A model generated the notes under the pieces. That model did not search any database and was not told the origin of the DNA. It saw only the letters and a program-made list of their open reading frames with translations. Source: Cyanobacteria bacterium FACHB-471 (lineage in GTDB: Bacteria; Cyanobacteriota; Cyanobacteriia; Elainellales; Elainellaceae). Taken from it: a DNA stretch of 52,206 nucleotides. The stretch lies in contig JACJOC010000096.1 in the NCBI GenBank assembly GCA_014695345.1, forward strand, positions 1-52,206, written 5' to 3'. This document shows, piece by piece, positions 1 to 7,354 of this stretch. The translations under genes and the position numbers were made by a program. Within the stretch, counting starts at the first letter, position 1. Each line of letters starts with the position of its first letter.

Positions 1-81
1 GCTTCTCGTTGTCTTACCCTTTCAGCCATGCCACAAACCATTCGAGGACACACACTTTTTCATTGGTGGAAGGAGGAATAA
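1..81 (+). CDS. 3' end of an upstream gene (partial, unidentified)
   Basis: An open frame runs from the window edge to a TAA at 79-81 and ends ...TLFHWWKEE. Only 26 codons are visible, so no family can be named. It is on the same strand as rfaE2 and ends 44 bases before that start, so it may be the preceding gene of one transcript. It could also be a chance open frame. Confidence 0.3.
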   Translation, partial: ASRCLTLSAMPQTIRGHTLFHWWKEE

Positions 82-125
82 ATTAGTGTCACTCTACCAT
101 CCGGATTCCGTATGATTTACCTGCC

Positions 126-626
126 GTGAAAATTCCTGGTGTTTATTCTTTGCCTGAATTGGTACAGGCGATCGCCCTTCACCCCGACCATTGGCGGCCG
201 CTGGTGTTTACCAATGGCTGCTTTGACCTGATTCATCCGGGGCACGTGCGCTATTTGCGGGCAGCGAAAGAGTTGGGGCGATCGCTCGTCGTTGGCTTGA
301 ACAGCGATCAGTCAATCAGAGCAATTAAACCCCAGACTCCAGGGCGACCTGCCCGTCCAATTGTGCCAGAAATGCAGCGGGCAGAAGTGCTGGCTGCGCT
401 CAAACCCGTGGATGGCGTGGTAATCTTTGCTGAAACAACTGCCTGTCAATTGATTCAAACCCTTCAACCTGACATCTACGTCAAAGGTGGCGACTACAAT
501 TTAGAAACTTTGCCCGAAGTGCCTGACGTTTGGGACTATGGAGGAGACGTTAAACTGATCACGATCGAAATTTCAAGCTCCACGACTGCCATCATTCAAA
601 GCATTTTGCAATCTGTCTGGGAGTAG
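126..626 (+). CDS. rfaE2: D-glycero-beta-D-manno-heptose 1-phosphate adenylyltransferase
   Basis: This is a cytidylyltransferase-fold nucleotidyltransferase of 166 residues. It matches the C-terminal (RfaE2) domain of HldE, which joins AMP from ATP to heptose-1-phosphate to make ADP-heptose for lipopolysaccharide core. The N-terminal FTNGCFDLIHPGHVRYL block holds the HxGH nucleotide-binding motif (residues 37-40). GLNSDQSIRAIK and, near residue 119, KGGDY are further family signatures. No RfaE1 kinase domain is attached; the stand-alone form is usual in cyanobacteria. The start is GTG at 126. gun4 follows 33 bases later on the same strand, but the functions are unrelated and co-transcription is only inferred from spacing. 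Confidence 0.9.
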   Translation: MKIPGVYSLPELVQAIALHPDHWRPLVFTNGCFDLIHPGHVRYLRAAKELGRSLVVGLNSDQSIRAIKPQTPGRPARPIVPEMQRAEVLAALKPVDGVVIFAETTACQLIQTLQPDIYVKGGDYNLETLPEVPDVWDYGGDVKLITIEISSSTTAIIQSILQSVWE

Positions 627-659
627 AATAGTTCTGATGGATGAACCGCAGCCGCTAAC

Positions 660-1388
660 ATGAGTCGCTCAACTACCGATCCCACTTCCGCTCCACTACC
701 CGGTTCAGACCTTGTGACTGATCTGCGTCGTCTCAACACTGAGTCGGAGAAAACCCAATTGCAATTGGTTCAACAACTGGCTGATTCAGGCGATTCAGGC
801 TTAGAGACGTTGATGGAATTTTTGCTAGAGCGATCTCAGCAGCCCTCTGCGACGGTAGGCAAAGCCTATCGGCTGTTGCGAACTGCCGACACAGCAAAAG
901 CTAAGGAATTTTGTCAGACTCACTTTCCTCAAGGCGTTGTGCCTTTGCAGTCTGCCCAGGCAATCGACTATTCTCCCCTTCAGGATTTGCTCATTCGGCA
1001 AGATTTTCAGGCAGCCGATCGCCTCACGCTGGAGAAGCTCTGTGAATTGGCAGGCGAGACGGCAATTCAAAGGAAATGGATTTACTTTACCGAAGTCGAC
1101 GGTTTTCCCGTGGTTGACCTAAAAACGATCAACTTGCTCTGGCTAGTCTATTCAGAAGGCAAGTTTGGGTACTCGGTGCAGCGAGAGCTTTGGCTGGGCA
1201 CAGGCAAAAATTGGGAGAAGCTATGGCCGATGATTGGCTGGAAGTCAGGAAACAACTGGACACGCTATCCGCAGGAGTTTACCTGGGATTTGTCTGCTCC
1301 CAAAGGTCATCTACCACTGTCAAATCAACTGCGGGGAGTACGGGTGATCGCTGCGATGCTGATGCATCCAGCTTGGACAGAAAAGTAA
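660..1388 (+). CDS. gun4: GUN4 domain protein (porphyrin-binding regulator of Mg-chelatase)
   Basis: GUN4 binds protoporphyrin IX and Mg-protoporphyrin and stimulates Mg-chelatase (ChlH) at the chlorophyll branch point. The 242-residue protein has the usual two-part layout: an N-terminal helical repeat region (about residues 15-85) and a C-terminal GUN4 domain (about 98-235). The latter has the characteristic DYSPLQDLL, DRLTLEKLCELAG, PVVDLKTINLLW and GKFGYSVQRELW blocks, followed by W-rich segments near GWKSGNNW. Length and domain order fit cyanobacterial Gun4 (Ycf53). The TAA stop lies inside a perfect 12-bp hairpin (1384-1413) that probably ends the transcript. Confidence 0.92.
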   Translation: MSRSTTDPTSAPLPGSDLVTDLRRLNTESEKTQLQLVQQLADSGDSGLETLMEFLLERSQQPSATVGKAYRLLRTADTAKAKEFCQTHFPQGVVPLQSAQAIDYSPLQDLLIRQDFQAADRLTLEKLCELAGETAIQRKWIYFTEVDGFPVVDLKTINLLWLVYSEGKFGYSVQRELWLGTGKNWEKLWPMIGWKSGNNWTRYPQEFTWDLSAPKGHLPLSNQLRGVRVIAAMLMHPAWTEK

Positions 1389-1413
1389 GGGCGAATGGGC
1401 GTTCGCCCTTACT
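1384..1413. repeat. Palindromic hairpin at the gun4 stop codon
   Basis: Two 12-base arms (1384-1395 and 1402-1413) are exact reverse complements around a 6-base loop. The arm core is AAGGGCGAA/TTCGCCCTT and the gun4 TAA sits in the left arm. It resembles the GTAAGGGCGAA-type palindromes scattered in cyanobacterial genomes. No T-run follows, so it is either a repeat element reused as a transcript end or an mRNA-stabilising hairpin. Confidence 0.7.
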
Positions 1414-1634
1414 TGTGTAGTCTTTGAATCAAGCTGTTTGTGGCGATCGCTTTCTAACAGCAAGTGCTTTAATCCAAAGGCTTCTTCTGATCGTTTGACA
1501 CCTAAGTTCTGTAAATTTAACCTGCTTGAAGGTTTAATCCATTGAATTGATCTATCTAAGTAGACAGATTTTGCATCTTTTAATCGTGTCTAAGATGGGT
1601 TTACGTATCATTTAATCCCGTCTGGAGTTCGTTA

Positions 1635-3329
1635 ATGCAAGCGTATGATGTCGTGATCATCGGTGCCGGACACAATGGTTTGGTCTGCGCCTCATATTTG
1701 CTGAAGGCAGGATACAGCGTGTTGCTGTTAGAAAAGCGATCGGTGCCTGGTGGAGCGGCAACGACCGAGGAAATCATGCCTGAAGAAGCTCCTGGGTTTA
1801 AGTTCAATCTTTGTGCGATCGACCACGAGTTCATTCACTTGGGTCCAGTCATTGAGGAATTAGAGCTAGGCAAGTACGGGCTGGAATACTTGTTTTGCGA
1901 TCCAGTTGTGTTTTGCCCTCACCCAGACGGCAAATATTTTTTGGCGCACCGTTCGGTTGAGCAGACTTGCGCTGAAATCGCTCGATATAGCGATCGCGAT
2001 GCCCAAAAATACGCTGAATTCACTGCATTCTGGCAGCAACTCACCAACGCGATCACGCCGATTTTTAACGCTCCTCCCAAGTCCATTCCTGACATCGCAG
2101 GCAACTACAACATCAAAAGCTTGCAGGATCTCTTCTCAGTGGTGGGTGGGATCGACCAAAGCCTGGACATGCTGCACATGATGCTGACCAGTCCAGAAGA
2201 CCACTTAAACGAGTGGTTTGACTCGGAGTTTCTTAAAGCACCGCTGGCAAGACTCGCTTCAGAACTGGGTGCGCCACCTTCCCAAAAAACGATCGCCATC
2301 GGCGGCATGATGATGTCGATGCGCCACAACCCCGGCATGGCAAGACCCAAAGGCGGCACAGGCGCATTGACCCAAGCCTTGCTCAACCTGGTCAAGCACG
2401 AAGGTGGAGAGGTGCTAACCGATCAGCACGTTAGCCAGGTTCTAATTGACGATGGACGAGCCGTCGGGGTGCGAGTAGCAAACGGTACGGAGTATCGCGC
2501 CAAACATGCCGTAATCTCTAACATTGATGCAAAACGGCTGTTTTTGCAGTGCATGGATGCAGCCGATGTGGATTCAGCCGATCCAAAATTGCGCGATCGC
2601 CTGGAACGCCGCATCGTCAACAACAACGAAACGATTCTCAAAATTGACTGCGCCCTCTCAGAAGCTCCCCGCTTTGAGCACCACAACCACCAGGACAGCA
2701 ACCTGATTGGCTCCGTACTGATTGCTGACTCTGTACGTCATGTAGAAATTGCTCACAGCTACCCCACTGCTGGCGACATCCCTGACTCTGATCCGTCCAT
2801 GTATGCGGTTGTGCCCACTATGCTCGACCCCTCAATGGCACCAGACGGCAAACACACTTTATGGATTGAGTTCTTTGCACCCTACCAGATTGCTGGAGCT
2901 GAAGGAACCGGGTTAAACGGTACTGGCTGGACGGATGACTTGAAAAACAAAGTCGCCGATCGCGTCATCGACAAACTAGCAGACTACGCTCCAAACCTGA
3001 AAAACTCTATTATTGCCCGCCGAGTCGAAAGTCCAGCCGAGTTAGGTGAACGTCTGGGAGCCTACAAAGGCAACTATTATCACATCGACATGACGCTCGA
3101 TCAAATGATCTTTTTGCGTCCGCTACCCGAATTGGCAAACTACAAAACACCCATTCAGGGACTCTACCTCACGGGTGCAGGCACTCACCCAGGCGGCTCG
3201 ATTTCAGGAATGCCAGGACGTAACTGCGCTCGTGTTTTCCTCAGTTCCCAGCGACCGATCGCCCAGGCAGTTAACAAGGTTAAAGACTCTTTTGCGGCTG
3301 TCACTAAATCTGTGCTCGGAAATAACTAA
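1635..3329 (+). CDS. crtO: CrtO-type beta-carotene ketolase (FAD-dependent, phytoene desaturase superfamily)
   Basis: This is a 564-residue flavoprotein of the phytoene-desaturase/CrtO superfamily. CrtO adds 4-keto groups to beta-carotene to make echinenone or canthaxanthin. An N-terminal Rossmann FAD site VVIIGAGHNGLVCASYLL is followed by an acidic strand end LLLEKR and PGGAATTEE. The C-terminal FAD segment reads YLTGAGTHPGGSISGMPG, as in CrtO and carotenoid isomerases. Length fits CrtO (about 540-560) better than phytoene desaturase (about 470-500). The ATG at 1635 is preceded by CTGGAG as ribosome site. It is a single gene with about 220 bases of upstream region after the gun4 hairpin. A related amine-oxidase-fold carotenoid enzyme is possible; substrate is inferred from family. 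Confidence 0.78.
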   Translation: MQAYDVVIIGAGHNGLVCASYLLKAGYSVLLLEKRSVPGGAATTEEIMPEEAPGFKFNLCAIDHEFIHLGPVIEELELGKYGLEYLFCDPVVFCPHPDGKYFLAHRSVEQTCAEIARYSDRDAQKYAEFTAFWQQLTNAITPIFNAPPKSIPDIAGNYNIKSLQDLFSVVGGIDQSLDMLHMMLTSPEDHLNEWFDSEFLKAPLARLASELGAPPSQKTIAIGGMMMSMRHNPGMARPKGGTGALTQALLNLVKHEGGEVLTDQHVSQVLIDDGRAVGVRVANGTEYRAKHAVISNIDAKRLFLQCMDAADVDSADPKLRDRLERRIVNNNETILKIDCALSEAPRFEHHNHQDSNLIGSVLIADSVRHVEIAHSYPTAGDIPDSDPSMYAVVPTMLDPSMAPDGKHTLWIEFFAPYQIAGAEGTGLNGTGWTDDLKNKVADRVIDKLADYAPNLKNSIIARRVESPAELGERLGAYKGNYYHIDMTLDQMIFLRPLPELANYKTPIQGLYLTGAGTHPGGSISGMPGRNCARVFLSSQRPIAQAVNKVKDSFAAVTKSVLGNN

Positions 3330-3338
3330 CTTACCTCT

Positions 3339-3373
3339 TCACCAGTTTTCATAGGGTGTTTGAGAACTGGTGA
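3339..3373. terminator. Possible bidirectional terminator hairpin
   Basis: TCACCAGTT (3339-3347) and AACTGGTGA (3365-3373) form a 9-bp stem around a 17-base loop. It lies between crtO and the convergent PIN gene, where a shared terminator is expected. There is no strong T-run on either side. Confidence 0.4.
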
Positions 3374-3420
3374 GTGAGGGCGATCGCCTCATCCATGTTC
3401 TGGGAAACACTAGCCCCCTT

Positions 3421-3819
3421 CTACCGCCAAACTCGAACGCGCATCACGTCAAAGTGATAATCGTACGTCCAGACAGGCAAAGCCCTTTCGTCAGCCAAAA
3501 CGGCTGTCACGGCATCTGCTAATGTAATTCGTTGATCTGGAAATTGAGCAACTTTCTCTACTGCGGTTTGATAGTGCTTTAAGGAAGGACTGATCAAACA
3601 ATCGGCATCGTTGCATTCTCTAGCAAAGCGAAGTGCTTGATTAAATCCAAGTCGGTAGAGCAGCAAGCTATAAGTTTCCAAATAAACAGGAATTGGAACG
3701 ATTACAATTAGCTTGTCTGTCTCAATCCGCTTTAGTTCAATTTGTGCCTGATCATGATACTGATCGTCTGAATCAATGGTTGCGTATAGGGGACCTGTAT
3801 CGGCAATAATTCCCTTCAC
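3421..3819 (-). CDS. PIN-domain ribonuclease toxin (VapC-like)
   Basis: This 132-residue protein is a single PIN domain, the Mg-dependent endoribonuclease fold of VapC toxins. It opens with the IADTGPLYA block, whose Asp7 is the first metal-binding acid. The other expected acids are present: Glu48 in VYLETYS, Asp102 in TLADAVTAV and Asp120 in WTYDYHF. All four are intact, so it is probably active. The start overlaps the stop of the upstream small gene by 4 bases (ATGA), the classic coupled toxin-antitoxin arrangement. The RNA target is unknown. Confidence 0.82.
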   Translation of the reverse strand: MKGIIADTGPLYATIDSDDQYHDQAQIELKRIETDKLIVIVPIPVYLETYSLLLYRLGFNQALRFARECNDADCLISPSLKHYQTAVEKVAQFPDQRITLADAVTAVLADERALPVWTYDYHFDVMRVRVWR

Positions 3820-4085
3820 GTTGATTGCTTGGGTAACTTCTCCATCTGTACTTGCTCAGCCAAAACCTGATCGTGATTCGCTGATGTATCTCTAAAACCA
3901 CTTCCCTGAGAGGCAGGAGTGAGCCGTAAACTGCTTCTCTTTTGAGCTAAATACCCCTGTTGCAATAAAAATTCTTCTAGGGCGGTCTGTACAACTTCTG
4001 TAGGTGATGAGATGCCTTGATCAGTTGTGTAGGCTGTTAGAGCATCTGCCACTGATTCTGTTAGGTCAATGTTGAGGGATTGCAT
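3816..4085 (-). CDS. Antitoxin partner of the PIN toxin
   Basis: This 89-residue hydrophilic protein is encoded directly upstream of, and overlapping, the PIN toxin gene. Residues 1-45 (LNIDLTESVADALTAYT followed by SPTEVVQTALEEFLLQQGYL) look like a ribbon-helix-helix type DNA-binding/dimerisation region. The C-terminal 40 residues are polar and rich in Q and S, as expected for a flexible tail that wraps a toxin. Antitoxins of this type usually repress their own operon. Assignment rests on position and general composition more than on a diagnostic motif. Confidence 0.7.
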   Translation of the reverse strand: MQSLNIDLTESVADALTAYTTDQGISSPTEVVQTALEEFLLQQGYLAQKRSSLRLTPASQGSGFRDTSANHDQVLAEQVQMEKLPKQST

Positions 4086-4338
4086 AACCGCTTTGCATAG
4101 GAGAATGCTTCTAGCTTAACAGGCTGAACTCTTAGCGTAGAAACTCGATTAATGATCGCCAGCTATCTAGAATACTGTGAGGATAAAGGTATCAGTCTGC
4201 TTCAAGTAATATCTCGATTCTACTCAACACCCAACAGGAGCAAGATATCCAATACGATGAGACAGGCTTCAAGCTGCTATCCGTGTTTCTTTGAGTACGT
4301 TAAATATTGCCAGAAGGAACCGCAACCGGCAACTGAAA

Positions 4339-5136
4339 TCAAGCCCCTTCCAATTCGATAAAATCACCTTTTTTCAATACTCCTTCAATCAAAACCGCAC
4401 AGTAAATTCCAGCAAAGTTGCCATGTGCTTGGGCAACTTTCCGTGAAACTTCCGGGTTGTGTTTACCTGTATCTGGATCCAGCGAAATCATCTTACAACG
4501 CGGGTCGCGCTCAAGAACCATGACCGTCGCGGTTGAACCAATCCGTAGACGGCGACCGACAAAATCATCTTCAGCAAATCCGATTTCGTCTGACGCAAAA
4601 TCGAAGTAGACGTTTGCTCGAAAACGCCGCTTATCAATTGGGATTGAGCATTCTGATTCAATTTGTCGAACCGTGGATAAGCTGATTAACGAAATCGGGC
4701 GACAATCGGTTAAAGCCCGGTCTGAATGCACAAGTTTCAGTTGAGTCTTTTCGTCGAGTCCTTCACCCAGTAGTTGTATCAGTTCTGGGTCATCGACAGA
4801 AACAATTTTGCCTGCCGGGGTAACAATGTCCAAAAGCATGTCTTCTGGGCCACTGTTAGGAGGTGTCACCCCAGGTGTTATGCTCGCTGCTTCGGTTAAA
4901 TTTGGCGGTTTCCAGGCTCGTTCCGGGTAGCGATATTGCGGACGATACTGCAACATTTGTTGCTGCACATTCGCGTTCAAATAGGGAAATCCTTTGCGGG
5001 CAGTAGAACTTTTGAAGGCGTAGCAGCGATCGCCGTGGACACCAGAAAATCCCATAAAGATTTCGGGCATTTCCACGCCGCGCATACTTTTAACTGGGTA
5101 GCACCATAAGCTTTCGGCTGTTCCGATAGTTGTCAT
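4339..5136 (-). CDS. MOSC domain-containing protein
   Basis: This 265-residue protein has an N-terminal MOSC beta-barrel (WCYPVKSMRGVEM, then GDRCYAFKSS) and a C-terminal MOSC domain (about residues 115-262). MOSC proteins are related to molybdenum-cofactor sulfurase C-terminal domains and to mARC/YiiM-type molybdoenzymes. The conserved cysteine that carries sulfur or ligates molybdenum is present in RDPRCKMISLDPDTG, and RFRANVYFD is another family block. The gene stands alone, with no molybdopterin gene beside it, so the substrate cannot be deduced. It starts with MTTIGTAESLW at 5136 on the minus strand. Confidence 0.85.
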   Translation of the reverse strand: MTTIGTAESLWCYPVKSMRGVEMPEIFMGFSGVHGDRCYAFKSSTARKGFPYLNANVQQQMLQYRPQYRYPERAWKPPNLTEAASITPGVTPPNSGPEDMLLDIVTPAGKIVSVDDPELIQLLGEGLDEKTQLKLVHSDRALTDCRPISLISLSTVRQIESECSIPIDKRRFRANVYFDFASDEIGFAEDDFVGRRLRIGSTATVMVLERDPRCKMISLDPDTGKHNPEVSRKVAQAHGNFAGIYCAVLIEGVLKKGDFIELEGA

Positions 5137-5273
5137 ATCAAAATTGAAAATCTCATTTTAGCTACTCACCGCTCTGCAGAAACAGCTAACGTTCCGGTTG
5201 AGCGGCTATCAGTAACCTCGACCACAACATCGATCAACCTTAGAAGTCCGCTCCAACCGGGTTGTTATGCCGC

Positions 5274-5522
5274 CTATGCTGTGACCATTGCTGTTGTTGA
5301 ACTGGGAGCAATTGGCTCAAAATGTAACACCATAATTTGCTCTGGACGTAGCCCAAGAGACTCATACGTGCGTCCGTTACGATCACTGAACTCTACTTCA
5401 AATGCTGTCCCACTAGCCAAAATTTCAACGACTGTACCTACCTGCCCCCGCCACAAATTGTACTGAGGGAGATCGACTATTAGAGCGACCACATCAAGTA
5501 ACTTGACTGTATTAGTTGCCAT
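5274..5522 (-). CDS. DUF4926 domain protein
   Basis: This small, 82-residue all-beta protein matches the DUF4926 pattern: LLDVVALIVDLP, then GQVGTVVEIL, FEVEFSDRNGRTY and LRPEQIMVL. It looks like an SH3/KOW-like barrel, with 'GxxGTVVE' as turn signature. It follows the DUF6883 gene with 19 bases between stop and start, and its ribosome site is unusually strong. DUF4926 genes recur next to DUF6883 genes, so they probably work together. An antitoxin or immunity role is a guess from that pairing; no biochemical function is known to me. Confidence 0.8.
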   Translation of the reverse strand: MATNTVKLLDVVALIVDLPQYNLWRGQVGTVVEILASGTAFEVEFSDRNGRTYESLGLRPEQIMVLHFEPIAPSSTTAMVTA

Positions 5523-5527
5523 TTCAT

Positions 5528-5536
5528 ATCACCTCC
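5528..5536 (-). promoter_or_regulatory. Near-perfect Shine-Dalgarno site for the DUF4926 gene
   Basis: On the minus strand the bases are GGAGGTGAT, complementary over nine positions to the 16S rRNA tail, about 5 bases before the ATG of the DUF4926 gene. Most genes here have weaker sites. It suggests the small downstream protein is made in excess over the upstream DUF6883 protein. Confidence 0.75.
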
Positions 5537-5541
5537 AAGAG

Positions 5542-6222
5542 CTACAGAGGATAGCAGGTTGTTAATCTTGGAATACCAGAATCATTTTCGATAATCCAGC
5601 CACTCCGAACGATCGCACTTCTATTTTGCCATTCAAGCGTAAAATCTATAGTGTAACGTTGCCCATATGCGTCTTGCCTTCCTCGGCGAACCTCTTGTGC
5701 TTTAACAATTTTGAGAAGAATTTGGCGCAGGTCTTCAGCATCATCAGCAGTCATTCCTAAAATCGAGGAAAATAACCGAGCTTTGTGCTTACCATCATCA
5801 TGATTTGGGTTGAGGCAGTAGTCCCGAAGTTTGCGAATATCAACTACAGCGTTTTCGGCGTATGGTAGTAAATTTATTGTGTTAGCTTTTCTCGCTTCAA
5901 TCCCTTGCTGGACTTTTGATAAAGCGGCTAAAACATCAATGCTAGGATTGCGAACAACTTCCTCCTCGCCTTCAAGACAGTCATACACAACGTAAGTCCA
6001 TACACCAGGATTACCTGCTTCTGCACTCTCTCCCTCGTAAAAAGTGATTGTTCCGTCCTCTTCGCATTCATAGTAAGCCGAATAAATATCTTCCCAGTCT
6101 AAATCTGAACTTCTCCGCACATCTTGAATTACATCCAAAACGCCATCAATGTGATTGGGTTGAGTTTCGACTTGTACTAGACGTTCTTCACTCCATATGT
6201 AGTTGTGTATTTCAAGAGGCAT
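5542..6222 (-). CDS. DUF6883 domain protein
   Basis: This 226-residue protein has two parts. Residues 1-100 are acidic, with an FYEGESAEAG segment, and are unrecognised. The C-terminal part (about 112-226) fits DUF6883: LLPYAENAVVDIRKLRDYCL, HDDGKHKARLFSSILG, DDAEDLRQILL and RYTIDFTLEW. The HxxGKHKARxF block with conserved H, K and R looks like a possible active site, but no activity is established. It is the first gene of a two-gene unit with the DUF4926 gene. DUF6883 also occurs at the ends of larger exported or polymorphic proteins, which makes a toxin-like effector conceivable. That is inference. Confidence 0.75.
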   Translation of the reverse strand: MPLEIHNYIWSEERLVQVETQPNHIDGVLDVIQDVRRSSDLDWEDIYSAYYECEEDGTITFYEGESAEAGNPGVWTYVVYDCLEGEEEVVRNPSIDVLAALSKVQQGIEARKANTINLLPYAENAVVDIRKLRDYCLNPNHDDGKHKARLFSSILGMTADDAEDLRQILLKIVKAQEVRRGRQDAYGQRYTIDFTLEWQNRSAIVRSGWIIENDSGIPRLTTCYPL

Positions 6223-6733
6223 ATACTGCTTGACCTTAGTTCAGGTTCGTAAGCCGGAATCTACACCAACTTAATCCTGAAAGCAATAGAGTCGCTTAAA
6301 TGAATCGAATACGGATAAATGTACGAAAAACAGATGGACTTCAAGTATTTTCACCACCGAGGACTCAGCGGCATAACAATCTTATTAGACAAAAAGTTTC
6401 TGCCTATTCTCCCACTGTAGGGAAATAGGCAGAATGATTCAGCATAACAACGAAAATTCAGTGCTTAGCCCGAATCTCTCAACATAAGACGTTGCTGAAA
6501 CTAAATAGCCTGAATCCTTTTACCTATTCTGAAATACAGTGTGCCAAACAATAGCAATACGTGCCGACTGTATTGACAAAGACCGAAGCGATCGCCCCTC
6601 CCTCTCTTACTCTCCCCGTCTCCGATCGCGTGTCAAAATACTCATTACCTCACCGGAACTATTAAACCGGCAATCATTGATCTTGCATTTTCTAGGCTGT
6701 AATCGTTGAAAGCGCTAGATTCCCTTTTGGGAC
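6223..6733. other. Non-coding stretch with one strong hairpin
   Basis: About 510 bases lie between the DUF6883 start and the end of the 68-residue gene. No convincing ORF was found. The clear feature is a hairpin at 6398-6434: TTCTGCCTATT (6398-6408) pairs with AATAGGCAGAA (6424-6434), extended inwards by TCCC/GGGA. The part just before 6222 should hold the promoter of the DUF6883/DUF4926 unit, but no box is obvious. Confidence 0.6.
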
Positions 6734-6940
6734 TTACATTGCCGGGTTAACAGGAGCAGGTAACAACGGACTCCACATTCCCACTTCAGCAAAGCCGCGC
6801 CGATGCAGGTCGTGAATTGTTTCGATTACGCCATCACGAGAACCGATGACCAGAACTCGTAATCGATCGCGATCAGCATTTCGAAGAGCAGAAACTTTCT
6901 CAACAGTAGGTGTGTTGGAATCGAGAAAACATTGAGACAT
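6734..6940 (-). CDS. Small conserved-type cyanobacterial protein, function unknown
   Basis: The frame extends further upstream, but the likely start is the ATG at 6940 (MSQCFLDSN). It has AGGAG about 10 bases before it, while the longer version would translate through the leader hairpins. The resulting 68-residue protein is soluble, with a central strand RLRVLVIGSRDG followed by a helix IETIHDLHRRGFAEVG and a proline-rich end. The LRVLVIGSRDG core resembles a single nucleotide-binding beta-alpha unit. I recognise no named family. It sits alone behind an unusual structured leader (6959-7026). Confidence 0.6.
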   Translation of the reverse strand: MSQCFLDSNTPTVEKVSALRNADRDRLRVLVIGSRDGVIETIHDLHRRGFAEVGMWSPLLPAPVNPAM

Positions 6941-6958
6941 GAGTTGTGACTCCTGTTT

Positions 6959-7026
6959 AGGTTCTTGAGGAAACCCCAAAAACCTAGCCACCCCGCTTTT
7001 TTTGACACGACAAGTCGGGGTGGCTA
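6959..7026 (-). promoter_or_regulatory. Two-hairpin 5' leader of the 68-residue gene (possible attenuator)
   Basis: Read on the minus strand, an 11-bp perfect stem TAGCCACCCCG (7026-7016) / CGGGGTGGCTA (6995-6985) is followed at once by a T-rich GGTTTTTGGGG. A second 8-bp stem, AGGTTTTT (6985-6978) / AAGAACCT (6966-6959, one G-T pair), uses that T-run as its left arm. The ribosome site follows about 10 bases later. The first hairpin plus T-run is terminator-like and the second competes for the same bases, a layout typical of attenuation or of a ligand-sensing leader. Confidence 0.45.
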
Positions 7027-7107
7027 AGGGAGTGTTAAAATTCACCATTAGCCGCTAGACTGCCTATACCAGTTTGGGGGTTAGCTGCTCAGGGCTGGTG
7101 CTAACAG

Positions 7108-7161
7108 CCTTGGGTAGCACTAGAGCTTTGGGTAGCGCTAGATCTTTGGGTAGTGTGAGGC
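7108..7161. repeat. Three imperfect 18-bp tandem repeats
   Basis: The units begin at 7108, 7126 and 7144 and share (C/T)TTGGGTAG(C/T)(A/G)(C/G)TAGA-like sequence; the third is the most diverged. They lie upstream of the 68-residue gene and its leader, in a region without a believable gene. They could be a protein-binding array or a mutational slippage product. Confidence 0.55.
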
Positions 7162-7354
7162 TGCCTGTGTGCAAAAAGACAACCTTAGCGTGACAGCATA
7201 TCCGAGCGAACGGTATCTCGTCAAGCTGACAGGCTACGGATTCTTTTGAACTGAGAGAAGGGGCGATCGCTCTGACGCGTACTAAATGACCCTTCAGCAG
7301 TTGAATCACCTTGTAATATGGTTAAGCTAAAGCATTTAAGCTGGTACACGAGTA

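Noticed and set aside
1414-1634. Repeated TTTAATC motifs upstream of crtO as a regulatory array
   Set aside because: The copies are few, short and irregularly spaced, so chance in AT-rich DNA cannot be excluded.
4152-4361. 69-codon plus-strand frame before the MOSC gene
   Set aside because: No ribosome site, low-complexity start, and its end overlaps the MOSC gene on the other strand; composition does not look like a folded protein.
7064-7309. 81-codon minus-strand frame upstream of the 68-residue gene
   Set aside because: Its LPK repeats are just the translation of the 18-bp tandem repeats, the start is GTG without a ribosome site, and no family is visible.
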